A DNA stretch of 52,695 nt from an uncultured bacterium (lineage in GTDB: Bacteria > Patescibacteriota > Patescibacteriia > UBA1558 > GWA2-36-10), in assembly GCA_903855135.1 (NCBI GenBank), contig CAINYB010000025.1, positions 1 to 52,695 on the forward strand, read 5' to 3'. How positions within the stretch are numbered: position 1 is the first letter of the stretch; each line of letters starts with the position of its first letter. A program made the position numbers and the translations under genes. The notes under the pieces were generated by a model. The model was given only the letters and a program-made list of their open reading frames with translations. It was not told the origin of the DNA and ran no database searches. Shown here one piece after another: positions 32,639 to 42,507 of the stretch.

Positions 32639-35600
32639 AGTAGTTGTATTTATTTAAAGCTGTTCTAGTGCCTGGCCCGACATAGCCGAGCGTAGCTATG
32701 TTATTTGTTTTTTGAAAAGCTTTGACCGCTGCTTGGGTAGCGGGTCCAAAATAACCAGTTGTTTGAGGGTAAGTAAAATAGCCTAAAGTTTTTAATTTTA
32801 TTTGTAGCTGTCGGACTTCCTCGCTAGTTTGACCAAGTTTTAAGAAGTTTTTGAAAGTATAACCATTATTTGAGCTAGAGAGATTTTCTCCGTCAGCATA
32901 AATAGTGCTATTAGAAATGGTTTGAATATCGCTCCATTTATAACCTAGAGCATTAAAAATTTCACCATCTGTAATCCACCTTTTTTTATTAGTTTCTATT
33001 AAATAAACTTTTGGTGAATTTGCGTATTTAATTAAAGTAGGACTTGTAGTGTCATTTAGTAAAGCTGCCATAGTTACTTCTGCACGATTGACATAAATAC
33101 TTGCAAATTTAATTTCTAGATCTTTAATACCATCATTATCTAGGTCTATTTTTTTTGCTTCATCTAATTTCAGAGTCACAATTTGTGGTTCGGAATTGAT
33201 TTGGATAGTGATAATATTATTTAGTAAATCTAAATCAATAATTTTAAAACTGTGTTCCTGGGTAGTTTGATTATTATGATTGCTAACAGTGGTGCTGAAA
33301 TTAGCAGTAGAGTTGATATAGCCCAAAACATTGGTGCCAGAATCATTGACGGCACCAATATTGCCAACTTGTCCCATATTAATAGCTTCACTAATGCGAC
33401 CTTCACCAACGGCTGCCGGTAAGGCTATTGCTCCACCACCACCAAGTGTAGGGCAGTCAGCTGTAGAAACGACCAAATTGTCAGACCAAGCCGTATCTAG
33501 ATCATCACCATTTTTCGCTTTGACTTTAAAAGTATAGTTAGTATTACAAGTGAGACTGCTAGAAGTCCAAGTTGTAGCAGTAATCAAACCAGAGTTCGTG
33601 TTAGCCGTAGTATTTTCGATATAATATTCTGTGCCAGCAGTATTACTATTAGCACTCCAACTCAAAGTAATAGCAGCCGCAGTTTGAGCTGTGCTAGCAA
33701 GTGTCGTTGGTACGTTAGCCAAAGTATAAACTTCGTCAGAAGTGGCTGATGCTGAACTTTCGCCTCTGGTATTATGGTAAGCCTTGATGCTGATACTATA
33801 GGCAGTATTTGGAGTTAAGCCAGTAGCCTGATAAGACTCACTATCTGCATCTAGATCGTCTACGTCTGTTCCCTCAGCACTTTCATAATCAATACGATAA
33901 GAATCTTCAAAATTAGCATTATCTGCCCAAGTCCAAGTAATAGCAGTGGAGGAGTCGACTGTTGGTGTGCCGATAGTTGGCGTAGCTGGTTTAGTATCTA
34001 TGCTAGAAGCTCCAGTTGCTCCACTAGCTGAACCTGCAATATTTTGAGCAATGACTTTGTATTGATAGCGTTCATTAGCGGCTGGCGGATTGGAAGCATT
34101 GTTAGTAGAGTTATCGACAAAAGTAGTAATATCAGCCGCTACAGTAGCAATTTCTGTGTAAGATCCCCAGCCAGAACCAGTGTCATCGCGACGTTGAATG
34201 ATAAAGCCATCTTCATCAGCAGAGTTGTCTGTCCAAGTAACAGTTATTTGTGTATCGGAGTTGTAAGTAGCTGTTACAGCACTAGCGTCACTGGGACTTG
34301 CTGAAGGTAAATTGTTACCCATTTGTATTTGGACATTACTAGAAACATCACTTAAATACTGGATGTAGGCAATATTGTTAGCATCATCAACATAAGAATT
34401 ATAAGCTGTTCCTAGATAAGTATCTGTGCTATGAGCAGAACCATCTTCGCTGTCTAAAAAGCTACCATTTACTTTTAAGACCGGAGCAGTAGACGCAGTA
34501 TAGCCAGTTAAAACAAAGCTTGGTTTTTTCTTAGTATAAGAATCAGCGTTAGTATAAGTAAAAATAGCGCGGTTACCACTGGCTGCAAATTTTAATCCAC
34601 CTTCAGGAGAAAAATTAGTAAATGATCCAGTGCTAACAGTAGGTGTATCAGGATGAGATATGTCATTGCTGTAAATATCAATAGCCGCTTCGTTAGTTGA
34701 AACATCATTATCTGGGTTAATTTGTTGCACCCAATTTAAAGTGATGGTTGCGCCATCAGCTTGTGTCGGACCATCTGCATCACGATAATAATTATATTGT
34801 GGTGGTCCACCAGCAGAATTGTAAGCATCATAAACCCAACCACCAGTTTGACTGATAAAATAATTCGCCAAGACTGCTTTGATGCCACCAGTACCATTGC
34901 CTACTTGCGCAAACCAATTATCTGTACCAGGAGTTGGCGTGGCATCGGTGTTATCATATAACAAACTAAAATTAGTATTAGTCAGAGAATTATATAAACT
35001 CATGTCTGACCAATCAACAGTAGAGCCAGTGTTATTAGTCAAAGAAAAATTATTCCAGATACGACCGTCTTGCCAAATCGTTTTAGTGAGAGTGTAATCA
35101 TAATTTGCTACTCCACCAAAATCTCCAGTGTAAGTAATTTTGGAAACTACAGGACCAGCTAGATAAGTGGAGGAAGTAGCGACATTAGTAGAAGCGGATA
35201 AATTGCGCGCTGTGCCATCGTTAAAAATTAATCTATCTATACCATTTGTTAGATCACCAAGTTGAGCGGTATGATCAGATTGATTTTCGATATCATACCA
35301 ATAAGTCATAGCTCCACCCTTGCTTTCATCTAAAACGGTTCTGAATTTACCTGGAGCAGTGATAAGTAGATTATCTGATGAGCCGGAGCCTTCTGTTATT
35401 TCATGGAAAGTAAAGATATCAGCGTTAGTTTCAAATTCAGATATAGCGGCCATTGCCCAAGCTCTTCCCCAAGCTCGGTTATTAGCAATTGTGGGATGAT
35501 TGTCTGCGTCCCAGCGCACATCTGGACCTTCGACGGTATAAGCGGGAGCAGCATAATTATCATAAACGACATCAATCGCATAAGAGCCAGCAGAAAAAGC

Positions 35601-37904
35601 ATTAAAAGGATAATTTAATAAAAAGGCTAAATTATCTTCCATGATTTCATGAGAAAAGCTGGTATTAGCATAGTAGGCACTTGGTGAAGCAGAAGATTGC
35701 GTGTGCATATCTAAAAAGATATCAATACTATTACCTTGAGTTGTGACCCAATCATGAATAGCAGAGTGTAAAACATATACCTCTGGTTCTTCTGTGCCAG
35801 CATTTGGTGCGCCATTATTCCATTCACGGTTTAAATCCCAACCATTAGCATTACTTCTAGTTTGTCCTAAATACATAGCATCAGGATTGACATCGGGGAC
35901 TATTTTTAAAATCCATCCTTGTCTAAATACTTTTGATTCAGGGTTGGTGGTGTCCAGATAAAAATCTACAATTGCTTGAGCAGCATAACTAGCACCTATT
36001 TCCATAGGGTGTTGGCGACTATGTACCCACATCACTTTTTTGTTAGCATAAGGTATGGGAGAATTGACATCTTCAAAAGTCAAAAGATGAATGTCTCTAT
36101 TTTGGACACTTTGACCCAAGACCACAGTAGAGGAAGCAAATGTTGAATCTTCCCAACGATCAATATCATTTAAAGCATCGGTATAAGTGTATGGTGGATT
36201 GTAAGCTATATAAACCGTGTCTTGAGTAAAGGTTTCGCTATTTCCTGGAGCATTCCAAGTAAAGGCTGGGTTATTATCCGTACCATCATTGGTGACTGGA
36301 TACCAATTTACTTGATCATAAGAATAAAAAGGTCGTTTACCTGTCCAAACATTGGTTTCAGTATTAGCACCTCTAGCGTTATTCATGGTAAAATTGATGG
36401 TTTTATTCAAAACATTAGTCATAGAAAAATAAAACCAAGTAGTTCTTAAGTAAGTGCCAGTACCGATGTCTAATTCTCCATCAAAAGTAACACTATCACC
36501 GATTCTTACAAAATCTTCACCATTGCCACCTTCAAAAGAAACATCAAACACTGTGGCGCTGTTTGTGACTTGAGGGTAATTTGTATAAGTATTAAAAATT
36601 GTTCCGTCAGATTCTACCATCCGGAAACAATAGTTTGTTTCATCAGCTAAATTGTGTGCTTGTAAAACCCAGTCGTATTCTACATCTTGTCCCACAGCTA
36701 CAGTATTAGGGTTTAAGGCGGAATTATTTTCTTCTTCATAAGTTCCGCCAACATCCGCACCAGTTAAAAGCAAAGAGCTAATAGTGGCATCATCAGCTAC
36801 TGAACCATTGCCATAGCCACGCCAAGGAGCAGTAGTAGAAGCCATTTCACCTACATCTTGCCAGTTGCTAACGCTAGCACAAGAACTACCAGTACCAAAT
36901 TGTAATTTAAAAGCTTGTGCTCCAGCTGTTAATTCGGACACGCTATTTTGGACAGACATACGTAGACGTAAAACATCATCAGTACTTGGACGATTGCTAC
37001 CGCCAACGCTAGTATTTTCTGCTAGATTAGTGCCACCTACTGGCCAAGGATCCGTCGGACTTATAGCGTCAGTATTAGCATACCAACGATATACATTTTG
37101 ATTGAAAGTTGGGTCTAGAGTAGTGCCATCATCAAAAGAAACATTATCTACATAAAAAGTACCCGCACCATCATTCCAAGAAGCAAAACTAATATAACTT
37201 GGATCAACATTAGCATAACGACTTGTTGCACCGGATACTTGAAGCATGTCATTAACATAGATATCATAAGTATCAGTGGTTGGGCTACCGACTAATTTTA
37301 CAGTATACCAAGTATCTAAAGCCAAAGTAGAGCTAGCCAAAGAAAAAGCAGTTAAAGCGTCATCACGATCACGATAAGTTAAGCTTACTGCGCCAGTAGT
37401 GCCGCCACCAACTTTCGCCCAAGAAAGTATTGCCCAACGTTCAGTATCTGTTGAGCTTGGTCCTTGAATGGCGTTACTATTATTACCTAAGAACATCCAG
37501 CCACTACGATCAGTAGCTGAGACATCAACGATTGAGTCAACATAAATATCCCATTCTACTGTAAAAGTTCCGCTAGTGATAGCAGCTGGTAGGGCTTGTG
37601 ACATGTAAGTATTATAACTTGAAGTGCCAGTAATTTTAGCTTTTTTAGTAGCATTACCAGCGATATCTGTTTCGTCTAAAGTTAATTGATTTGGACCATT
37701 GGGAGCAGAATCAGCTCGACTTTCATACCAATCTTGTCCACTATCATCTGACCTTAAAGAAGCGCTATCAGTTTCAGTGGCAAAATCGCCATTGACTAAA
37801 ACTTCTATGGCCCGAGCTGTTTGGTGGTTTATAGTTATTAGTATAGTCAATAATATTAGACTAAAGTAAAAAAATAGCCCCTTTGTTTTTTGTGATTTCA
37901 ACAT
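32637..37904 (-). CDS. Giant exported M14-type carboxypeptidase with FN3, surface repeat and peptidoglycan-binding domains
   Basis: 1755 residues. Signal peptide (about 1-32); a LamG/concanavalin-like region (about 34-260) containing TFTVEWDIYVD and YDIYVND; beta-rich linkers; then a zinc carboxypeptidase M14 domain: HSRQHPMEIG (near 630, Zn ligands His and Glu), PDVNPDAM, NGWDLNREWN with the substrate Arg (near 690), and FLDMHTQ (near 732, third Zn ligand). Three fibronectin type III domains follow (about 1200-1485), then one VYLIETNKKRWI surface repeat (about 1625-1675) and a PG-binding-1 domain (about 1690-1755) with LGQTSEEVRQLQIKLKTLGY. It probably sits on the cell surface, bound to peptidoglycan, and trims peptides or proteins. 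Catalytic Glu assignment is uncertain. Confidence 0.87.
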   Translation of the reverse strand: MLKSQKTKGLFFYFSLILLTILITINHQTARAIEVLVNGDFATETDSASLRSDDSGQDWYESRADSAPNGPNQLTLDETDIAGNATKKAKITGTSSYNTYMSQALPAAITSGTFTVEWDIYVDSIVDVSATDRSGWMFLGNNSNAIQGPSSTDTERWAILSWAKVGGGTTGAVSLTYRDRDDALTAFSLASSTLALDTWYTVKLVGSPTTDTYDIYVNDMLQVSGATSRYANVDPSYISFASWNDGAGTFYVDNVSFDDGTTLDPTFNQNVYRWYANTDAISPTDPWPVGGTNLAENTSVGGSNRPSTDDVLRLRMSVQNSVSELTAGAQAFKLQFGTGSSCASVSNWQDVGEMASTTAPWRGYGNGSVADDATISSLLLTGADVGGTYEEENNSALNPNTVAVGQDVEYDWVLQAHNLADETNYCFRMVESDGTIFNTYTNYPQVTNSATVFDVSFEGGNGEDFVRIGDSVTFDGELDIGTGTYLRTTWFYFSMTNVLNKTINFTMNNARGANTETNVWTGKRPFYSYDQVNWYPVTNDGTDNNPAFTWNAPGNSETFTQDTVYIAYNPPYTYTDALNDIDRWEDSTFASSTVVLGQSVQNRDIHLLTFEDVNSPIPYANKKVMWVHSRQHPMEIGASYAAQAIVDFYLDTTNPESKVFRQGWILKIVPDVNPDAMYLGQTRSNANGWDLNREWNNGAPNAGTEEPEVYVLHSAIHDWVTTQGNSIDIFLDMHTQSSASPSAYYANTSFSHEIMEDNLAFLLNYPFNAFSAGSYAIDVVYDNYAAPAYTVEGPDVRWDADNHPTIANNRAWGRAWAMAAISEFETNADIFTFHEITEGSGSSDNLLITAPGKFRTVLDESKGGAMTYWYDIENQSDHTAQLGDLTNGIDRLIFNDGTARNLSASTNVATSSTYLAGPVVSKITYTGDFGGVANYDYTLTKTIWQDGRIWNNFSLTNNTGSTVDWSDMSLYNSLTNTNFSLLYDNTDATPTPGTDNWFAQVGNGTGGIKAVLANYFISQTGGWVYDAYNSAGGPPQYNYYRDADGPTQADGATITLNWVQQINPDNDVSTNEAAIDIYSNDISHPDTPTVSTGSFTNFSPEGGLKFAASGNRAIFTYTNADSYTKKKPSFVLTGYTASTAPVLKVNGSFLDSEDGSAHSTDTYLGTAYNSYVDDANNIAYIQYLSDVSSNVQIQMGNNLPSASPSDASAVTATYNSDTQITVTWTDNSADEDGFIIQRRDDTGSGWGSYTEIATVAADITTFVDNSTNNASNPPAANERYQYKVIAQNIAGSASGATGASSIDTKPATPTIGTPTVDSSTAITWTWADNANFEDSYRIDYESAEGTDVDDLDADSESYQATGLTPNTAYSISIKAYHNTRGESSASATSDEVYTLANVPTTLASTAQTAAAITLSWSANSNTAGTEYYIENTTANTNSGLITATTWTSSSLTCNTNYTFKVKAKNGDDLDTAWSDNLVVSTADCPTLGGGGAIALPAAVGEGRISEAINMGQVGNIGAVNDSGTNVLGYINSTANFSTTVSNHNNQTTQEHSFKIIDLDLLNNIITIQINSEPQIVTLKLDEAKKIDLDNDGIKDLEIKFASIYVNRAEVTMAALLNDTTSPTLIKYANSPKVYLIETNKKRWITDGEIFNALGYKWSDIQTISNSTIYADGENLSSSNNGYTFKNFLKLGQTSEEVRQLQIKLKTLGYFTYPQTTGYFGPATQAAVKAFQKTNNIATLGYVGPGTRTALNKYNY

Positions 37905-37996
37905 GTTTTTGATTTGGTTAGATTATGTATAAAAAAATTAGAGATTATTTTTTTGAACATCCTTATTATAACAGATTAGAGGTTTTTCTCCAAACC

Positions 37997-38025
37997 TTGA
38001 TTTTTTATTCAAAATATAGTAAAGT
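37997..38025 (+). promoter_or_regulatory. Promoter of the small orphan gene pair
   Basis: TTGATT (37997-38002), a 17-base spacer and TAAAGT (38020-38025). The leader to the ATG at 38062 is about 30 bases and contains the SD. Confidence 0.5.
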
Positions 38026-38061
38026 AGCTTGAACTTGAACGTTTCAAAAAAGAGGTGCACC

Positions 38062-38334
38062 ATGAAAAGTCTGCTGGCTGGACTCAAAAAACTGCCGGCG
38101 CTTTTCAAAAAGCACTGGCGGAAGATTCTGTTCTTTACTATCCTTTCACTTTCATGGAAGGTGGTGGCCATTATTTATCGTCACCACATTATTGATTTCA
38201 TCATTAACTTTTGGATTTGGTTGAGAAATATCAATCCTTGGTGGCGGCCACTCATTGTTTGCGTTTTTTGTGCCATCTTGTTTCTTGGACTTTTGCGATT
38301 AGAAACACAAATGGAGAAAGAAGAAGACAAATGA
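38062..38334 (+). CDS. Small membrane orphan protein
   Basis: 90 residues from the ATG at 38062, chosen because GAGGTG lies five bases upstream; an earlier in-frame start at 38029 has no such site. The protein is basic at the N-terminus (KKLPALFKKHWRK), with probable membrane helices at about 23-38 and 62-80 and a Trp-rich stretch between (WIWLRN and NPWWRP). A charged tail, EKEEDK, ends it. Codon use is rich in CTG, CTC and GCC, unlike its neighbours. It is followed after 10 bases by another small gene. I do not recognise the family. Confidence 0.7.
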   Translation: MKSLLAGLKKLPALFKKHWRKILFFTILSLSWKVVAIIYRHHIIDFIINFWIWLRNINPWWRPLIVCVFCAILFLGLLRLETQMEKEEDK

Positions 38335-38344
38335 GGAGATCGAC

Positions 38345-38593
38345 ATGAGCACAAGCAATGTGTATCCTGGCGGCGTTTTTAAAACGAACGTCAATGACAG
38401 TCAGCTTTGCCTCGGTTGCAAGCAAGATCTTCCTAGGCAACGTCTTGGCAGTCAAGGCGCAGTTGAATTTGAAAAGTGTGAGTGCGGACAGTATTTGATG
38501 ATTACCGGTCGTCAAGGCTGTGGCACAATGGCTTTCACAGTGGCCATCGAAGCTTTTGAAGTTCCGACCAATCTTGTCCCTGCTGGCTCTTAG
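38345..38593 (+). CDS. Small Cys-rich orphan protein, possible zinc ribbon
   Basis: 82 residues with a strong SD (GAGGAG) seven bases before the ATG. Four Cys in two close pairs, CLGCKQD and CECGQY (about residues 23-26 and 45-47), could bind zinc as a small ribbon; a fifth lies in RQGCGTM. No membrane segment. It forms a two-gene operon with the membrane protein just upstream and shares its atypical codon use. The stop codon lies in the loop of a terminator hairpin. Function unknown. Confidence 0.65.
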   Translation: MSTSNVYPGGVFKTNVNDSQLCLGCKQDLPRQRLGSQGAVEFEKCECGQYLMITGRQGCGTMAFTVAIEAFEVPTNLVPAGS

Positions 38594-38617
38594 AGCTGGC
38601 AGGGGCTTTTCTTTTTG
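38578..38617 (+). terminator. Terminator of the small gene pair, overlapping the last stop codon
   Basis: A 12-bp stem with two G-U pairs, arms CCCTGCTGGCTC and GAGCTGGCAGGG around loop TTA, followed by a T-rich run. The loop contains part of the TAG stop. Confidence 0.85.
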
Positions 38618-38626
38618 CTTTAATGA

Positions 38627-38655
38627 TTGACGCAGAGCGATTTCTGTGCTATCCT
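38627..38655 (+). promoter_or_regulatory. uvrA promoter
   Basis: TTGACG (38627-38632), a 17-base spacer and TATCCT (38650-38655). It starts the uvrA transcript about 15-20 bases before the coding region. No LexA-like palindrome is evident. Confidence 0.55.
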
Positions 38656-38679
38656 GTCCTCGATTATTAAATGATTTTT

Positions 38680-41526
38680 ATGTCAAAAAACATTGTCATC
38701 AAAGGAGCGCGTGTTCATAATCTTAAGAACATTGATGTCGAGATTCCTCGAGATAAATTAGTCGTCATCACTGGTTTATCTGGCTCAGGAAAATCATCTT
38801 TGGCTTTTGACACTATTTACGCTGAAGGTCAGCGTCGTTATGTAGAATCACTGTCGGCTTATGCACGACAGTTTTTAGGTTTGATGGATAAACCAGATGT
38901 GGATCAAATCGATGGCTTGAGCCCGGCTATTTCTATTGATCAAAAAACTTCGTCAAGAAATCCACGCTCGACTGTCGGAACGGTGACCGAAATTTATGAT
39001 TATTTACGTTTGCTTTATGCACGCATTGGCCGACCCCACTGTCATCTTTGTGGTCAAGAAGTAGCTAAGCAATCTTTACAACAAATTGTAGAAAAAGTTT
39101 GGTCCCAAGAAGCTGACACAGATTTTATGTTACTTGCCCCAGTAGTACGAGATAAAAAAGGAGAACACCGAAAAATTTTAGAACACATGCAACAAGCTGG
39201 TTATCGTCGTGTGCGTATCAATGGTGAGTTGATGACTTTTGAAGAGGCCAGGGACTTAGTTTTAGATAAACAAAAAAAACACACCGTTGAAATCGTCATT
39301 GATCGTTTACGCCGAGACGGTAGCAAAGAAACTAAGGCTAGATTATTACAATCATTAGAAACCACTTTAGATTTAGCCAATGGTTCCGTCACTGTTTATA
39401 TTCCTAAGACAGAAAAAAATTTATATTTTAGTGAACACTTTACCTGTCCGGTGCATAGTGAAGTTTCTTTTTCGGAGATTGAGGCGCGCAATTTTTCTTT
39501 TAATAGTCCTCATGGTGCTTGTCCAGATTGTACTGGTTTGGGCACCAAACTTTTAGTAGATCCAGAATTAGTGATTCCCAATAAAAAACTATCTTTAGCT
39601 GAAGGGGCTATTCGCCCTTGGTCGCGGACAGCGGCTAATCAGACCTGGTATTTTAGAATTTTAGAGTCAGTAGCCAAAAAACATAAGTTTTCTATGACTG
39701 ATCCAGTCAGTAAACTAACAGCCAAACAATTAGATTTGATTTTTTATGGTACCGGCATCGACAGATACCAGATGGAAATGTCAGGAGAAAAATTTAACGG
39801 CGATTACAATACTACTTTTGAAGGCGTGGTAAATAATCTGATGCGTCGTTATCGGGAGACAGATTCTGATTATATTCGCAGTGAGATTGAGCGCTATATG
39901 CGCATCACACCTTGTGAAACTTGTTTGGGTAAGCGTTTGAAAAAAGAAATTTTGAGTATCACGGTAGCAGAGCAAAGCATCGCTGATGTTTCTGCTATGA
40001 CAGTAGAAAATTTAACGAGCTTTTTTGCGGGCTTAGATAAAAAATTATCTAGCCGTGAGCTGATTATTGTAAAACAAGTGCTGAAAGAAATTTTAGCGCG
40101 TTTAAATTTTTTACAAAATGTTGGTTTGAGCTATCTTACTCTAGATAGATCAGCTAATACTTTGTCTGGCGGTGAAGCGCAGCGTATCAGACTAGCTACC
40201 CAAATTGGTTCTTCTCTGATGGGAGTTTTATATATTTTGGACGAGCCTTCCATTGGCTTGCATCAGCGAGACAATGCAAAATTGATCGAGACTTTGAAAC
40301 ATTTAAGAGATTTGGGTAATACCGTGATTGTCGTCGAGCATGATGAAGAAACTATTTTAGAAGCAGACTGGGTGATTGATATCGGTCCAGGAGCGGGTAA
40401 ACACGGAGGAGAGATTACTGCTATCGGTACGCCACTACAGATCAAGAAAAATAAAAAGTCTTTGACGGGTAAATATTTGTCTGGTGAATTAAGCATCCCA
40501 AGTCCAAAAAAATATCGTCCAGGTAATGGCAAAACTTTGTCTATCATCGGTGCTTCAGCTTTTAATCTCAAAGATATTGATGTGCATTTTCCTTTGGGTA
40601 AATTTATCAGCATCACTGGTGTGTCTGGTTCTGGTAAATCTACTTTGATGACTGAGATTTTAGCGAAAGCTTTGACGCAACATTTTTATCATGCCAAAGA
40701 AAATCCAGCTAAGCACAAGATGATCAAAGGCTTGGAGTATATCGATAAAGTGATTGATATCGATCAATCACCGATTGGTCGCACGCCACGCTCAAATCCA
40801 GCTACTTACACTGGCGTCTTTACCTACATCAGAGATTTGTTTGCTGAATTACCAGAAGCAAAAATCAGAGGTTACAAAGCTGGTAGATTTTCTTTTAATG
40901 TCAAAGGTGGCCGTTGTGAAGCTTGCCAAGGTGATGGCGTAGTAAAAATTGAAATGAATTTTTTACCAAATGTTTATGTGGAGTGTGAAGAGTGCCGTGG
41001 TAAGCGCTATAATAATGAAGCTTTAGAGATACATTATAAAGGTAAAGATATTTCCGAAGTTTTACAGATGACTGTTGAAGAGGCGACTAGCTTTTTTGCT
41101 AATATCCCAAACATTCATACTAAGCTAAAAACTTTAGTGGATGTCGGCCTTGGCTACGCTGCCTTAGGTCAATCAGCTACTACTTTGTCTGGTGGTGAAG
41201 CGCAGCGTATCAAACTAGCCACTGAGCTTTCTCGTCGAGCTTCAGGTAAAACTTTATATATCTTAGATGAACCTACTACTGGTTTGCATTTTGCTGATGT
41301 CAAAAGATTGTTAGATGTTTTGCAGCGTCTAGTAGACAAAGGTAATACTGTCTTAGTGATCGAGCATAATCTTGATGTGATCAAGAGTTCTGACTGGGTG
41401 ATTGATTTGGGCCCAGAAGGTGGCGATAAAGGTGGTTATTTAGTAGCCGCTGGTACGCCAAAAGAAGTGGCCAAAGTGAAAAACAGCTTCACCGGTCAAT
41501 ATCTCGCTAAAATGTTTAAAAAATAG
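38680..41526 (+). CDS. uvrA: Excinuclease ABC subunit UvrA
   Basis: UvrA is the damage-sensing ATPase of nucleotide excision repair and loads UvrB. It has 948 residues from the ATG at 38680 (an ATG at 38671 would add three). Two ABC modules: Walker [13 protein letters not shown] (about 31-42) and [10 protein letters not shown] (near 645), with signatures [12 protein letters not shown] and [12 protein letters not shown] and Walker [11 protein letters not shown] and [10 protein letters not shown]. Zinc-binding CxxC pairs are at CHLCGQE, CPVH/CPDC and [14 protein letters not shown]. The start was chosen to match the usual family N-terminus. uvrC is also in the window, but uvrB is not. Confidence 0.97.
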   Translation: MSKNIVIKGARVHNLKNIDVEIPRDKLVVITGLSGSGKSSLAFDTIYAEGQRRYVESLSAYARQFLGLMDKPDVDQIDGLSPAISIDQKTSSRNPRSTVGTVTEIYDYLRLLYARIGRPHCHLCGQEVAKQSLQQIVEKVWSQEADTDFMLLAPVVRDKKGEHRKILEHMQQAGYRRVRINGELMTFEEARDLVLDKQKKHTVEIVIDRLRRDGSKETKARLLQSLETTLDLANGSVTVYIPKTEKNLYFSEHFTCPVHSEVSFSEIEARNFSFNSPHGACPDCTGLGTKLLVDPELVIPNKKLSLAEGAIRPWSRTAANQTWYFRILESVAKKHKFSMTDPVSKLTAKQLDLIFYGTGIDRYQMEMSGEKFNGDYNTTFEGVVNNLMRRYRETDSDYIRSEIERYMRITPCETCLGKRLKKEILSITVAEQSIADVSAMTVENLTSFFAGLDKKLSSRELIIVKQVLKEILARLNFLQNVGLSYLTLDRSANTLSGGEAQRIRLATQIGSSLMGVLYILDEPSIGLHQRDNAKLIETLKHLRDLGNTVIVVEHDEETILEADWVIDIGPGAGKHGGEITAIGTPLQIKKNKKSLTGKYLSGELSIPSPKKYRPGNGKTLSIIGASAFNLKDIDVHFPLGKFISITGVSGSGKSTLMTEILAKALTQHFYHAKENPAKHKMIKGLEYIDKVIDIDQSPIGRTPRSNPATYTGVFTYIRDLFAELPEAKIRGYKAGRFSFNVKGGRCEACQGDGVVKIEMNFLPNVYVECEECRGKRYNNEALEIHYKGKDISEVLQMTVEEATSFFANIPNIHTKLKTLVDVGLGYAALGQSATTLSGGEAQRIKLATELSRRASGKTLYILDEPTTGLHFADVKRLLDVLQRLVDKGNTVLVIEHNLDVIKSSDWVIDLGPEGGDKGGYLVAAGTPKEVAKVKNSFTGQYLAKMFKK

Positions 41527-41541
41527 TAAACTATAAGGGTT

Positions 41542-42507
41542 ATGGTAAATGCCTTGGAACAATCTATTTTAAAGACCATAGCCTTTTTTGATGTCTTTAA
41601 TCAACCTTTGACGGCTGAAGAAATTTGGAAGTGGCTTTATCGACCAAATCAAAAGTTTTCTTTACTAGAAGTCAAAATTGCTTTAGAAACTAGTCTAGTT
41701 TTACTCAAAAATTTAGTTTTAAATGAAGCTTTCTATAGCCTTCGAGATAGTAGCTATAGCTATTTGATTCGCAAGCATCACAATGATTTATCCGAGCGTA
41801 AATTTGCTAAAGTTTTAAAACTTTTAAAGATTTACAAATATTTGCCTTTCATCAAGATGATTGCGATTTGCAATTCTTTGTCTTTTTCTAATGCCAGCGA
41901 AGAGTCAGATATCGACCTCTTTATCATCACGGAAAAAAAGAAAATCTGGTTAGCCAGATTTTTTACGATTTTGATTGTCAAAATTTTAGGTTTGAGACCA
42001 ACCAAAGAGCAGCATCGTGATACTTTTTGTTTGAGCTTTTTTATCAGTGAGGATAATCTAGATATCGAAAATATTTTATTTAGTATCCATGATATTTATA
42101 CGCCCTACTGGATAGCCCAGCTATTGCCTGTTTATGATCGCGATCAGACTTATGATAAGTTTTTAGAGGCAAATTTATGGGTGAAGAGGTACTTGCCAAA
42201 TACTTATGCTAATAGTTTTTGCCAGACAGTTAAGATTAATTGGTTGACGAAAATTATTCGTCAGCTTTTAAACTTTGTATTTTCACCACCCTTACTCAAT
42301 CATTATCTGGATAATTTTTATCGCAAAATACAAAGTCGTATTATTGCTCGTAATTTACGTGAGCTGATCAATGTGGACACCAAAATCATTGTCAATGAAC
42401 AAATGCTAAAATTTCATGTCAATGATCGGCGAGAATTATTTTATAAAAAATGGAGAGAGCGCATACATAATTTATATTTAGAAAAAGATGATGAAGAACT
42501 TATTTAA
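41542..42507 (+). CDS. Nucleotidyltransferase-domain protein with winged-helix N-terminus
   Basis: 321 residues. The N-terminal 90 residues look like a winged helix (ILKTIAFFDVFNQPLTAEEI). Then a minimal nucleotidyltransferase (Pol beta-like) core, ICNSLSFSNASEESDIDLFIIT (shortened: GS-like turn plus SDIDLFII), gives the two metal-binding Asp residues near residue 130. The C-terminal part is helical, with Trp/Tyr-rich sequence. The substrate is unknown. It overlaps the start of the O-antigen-ligase-like gene by 20 bases, so the two are co-translated, suggesting a part in surface polysaccharide or its control, but that is an inference from position. Confidence 0.72.
   Translation: MVNALEQSILKTIAFFDVFNQPLTAEEIWKWLYRPNQKFSLLEVKIALETSLVLLKNLVLNEAFYSLRDSSYSYLIRKHHNDLSERKFAKVLKLLKIYKYLPFIKMIAICNSLSFSNASEESDIDLFIITEKKKIWLARFFTILIVKILGLRPTKEQHRDTFCLSFFISEDNLDIENILFSIHDIYTPYWIAQLLPVYDRDQTYDKFLEANLWVKRYLPNTYANSFCQTVKINWLTKIIRQLLNFVFSPPLLNHYLDNFYRKIQSRIIARNLRELINVDTKIIVNEQMLKFHVNDRRELFYKKWRERIHNLYLEKDDEELI

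Noticed and set aside
38345-38593. The small GC-richer genes as part of a prophage or integrated element
   Set aside because: They are scattered singly over 50 kb, with no integrase, phage structural genes or attachment repeats; different codon use alone is not enough.
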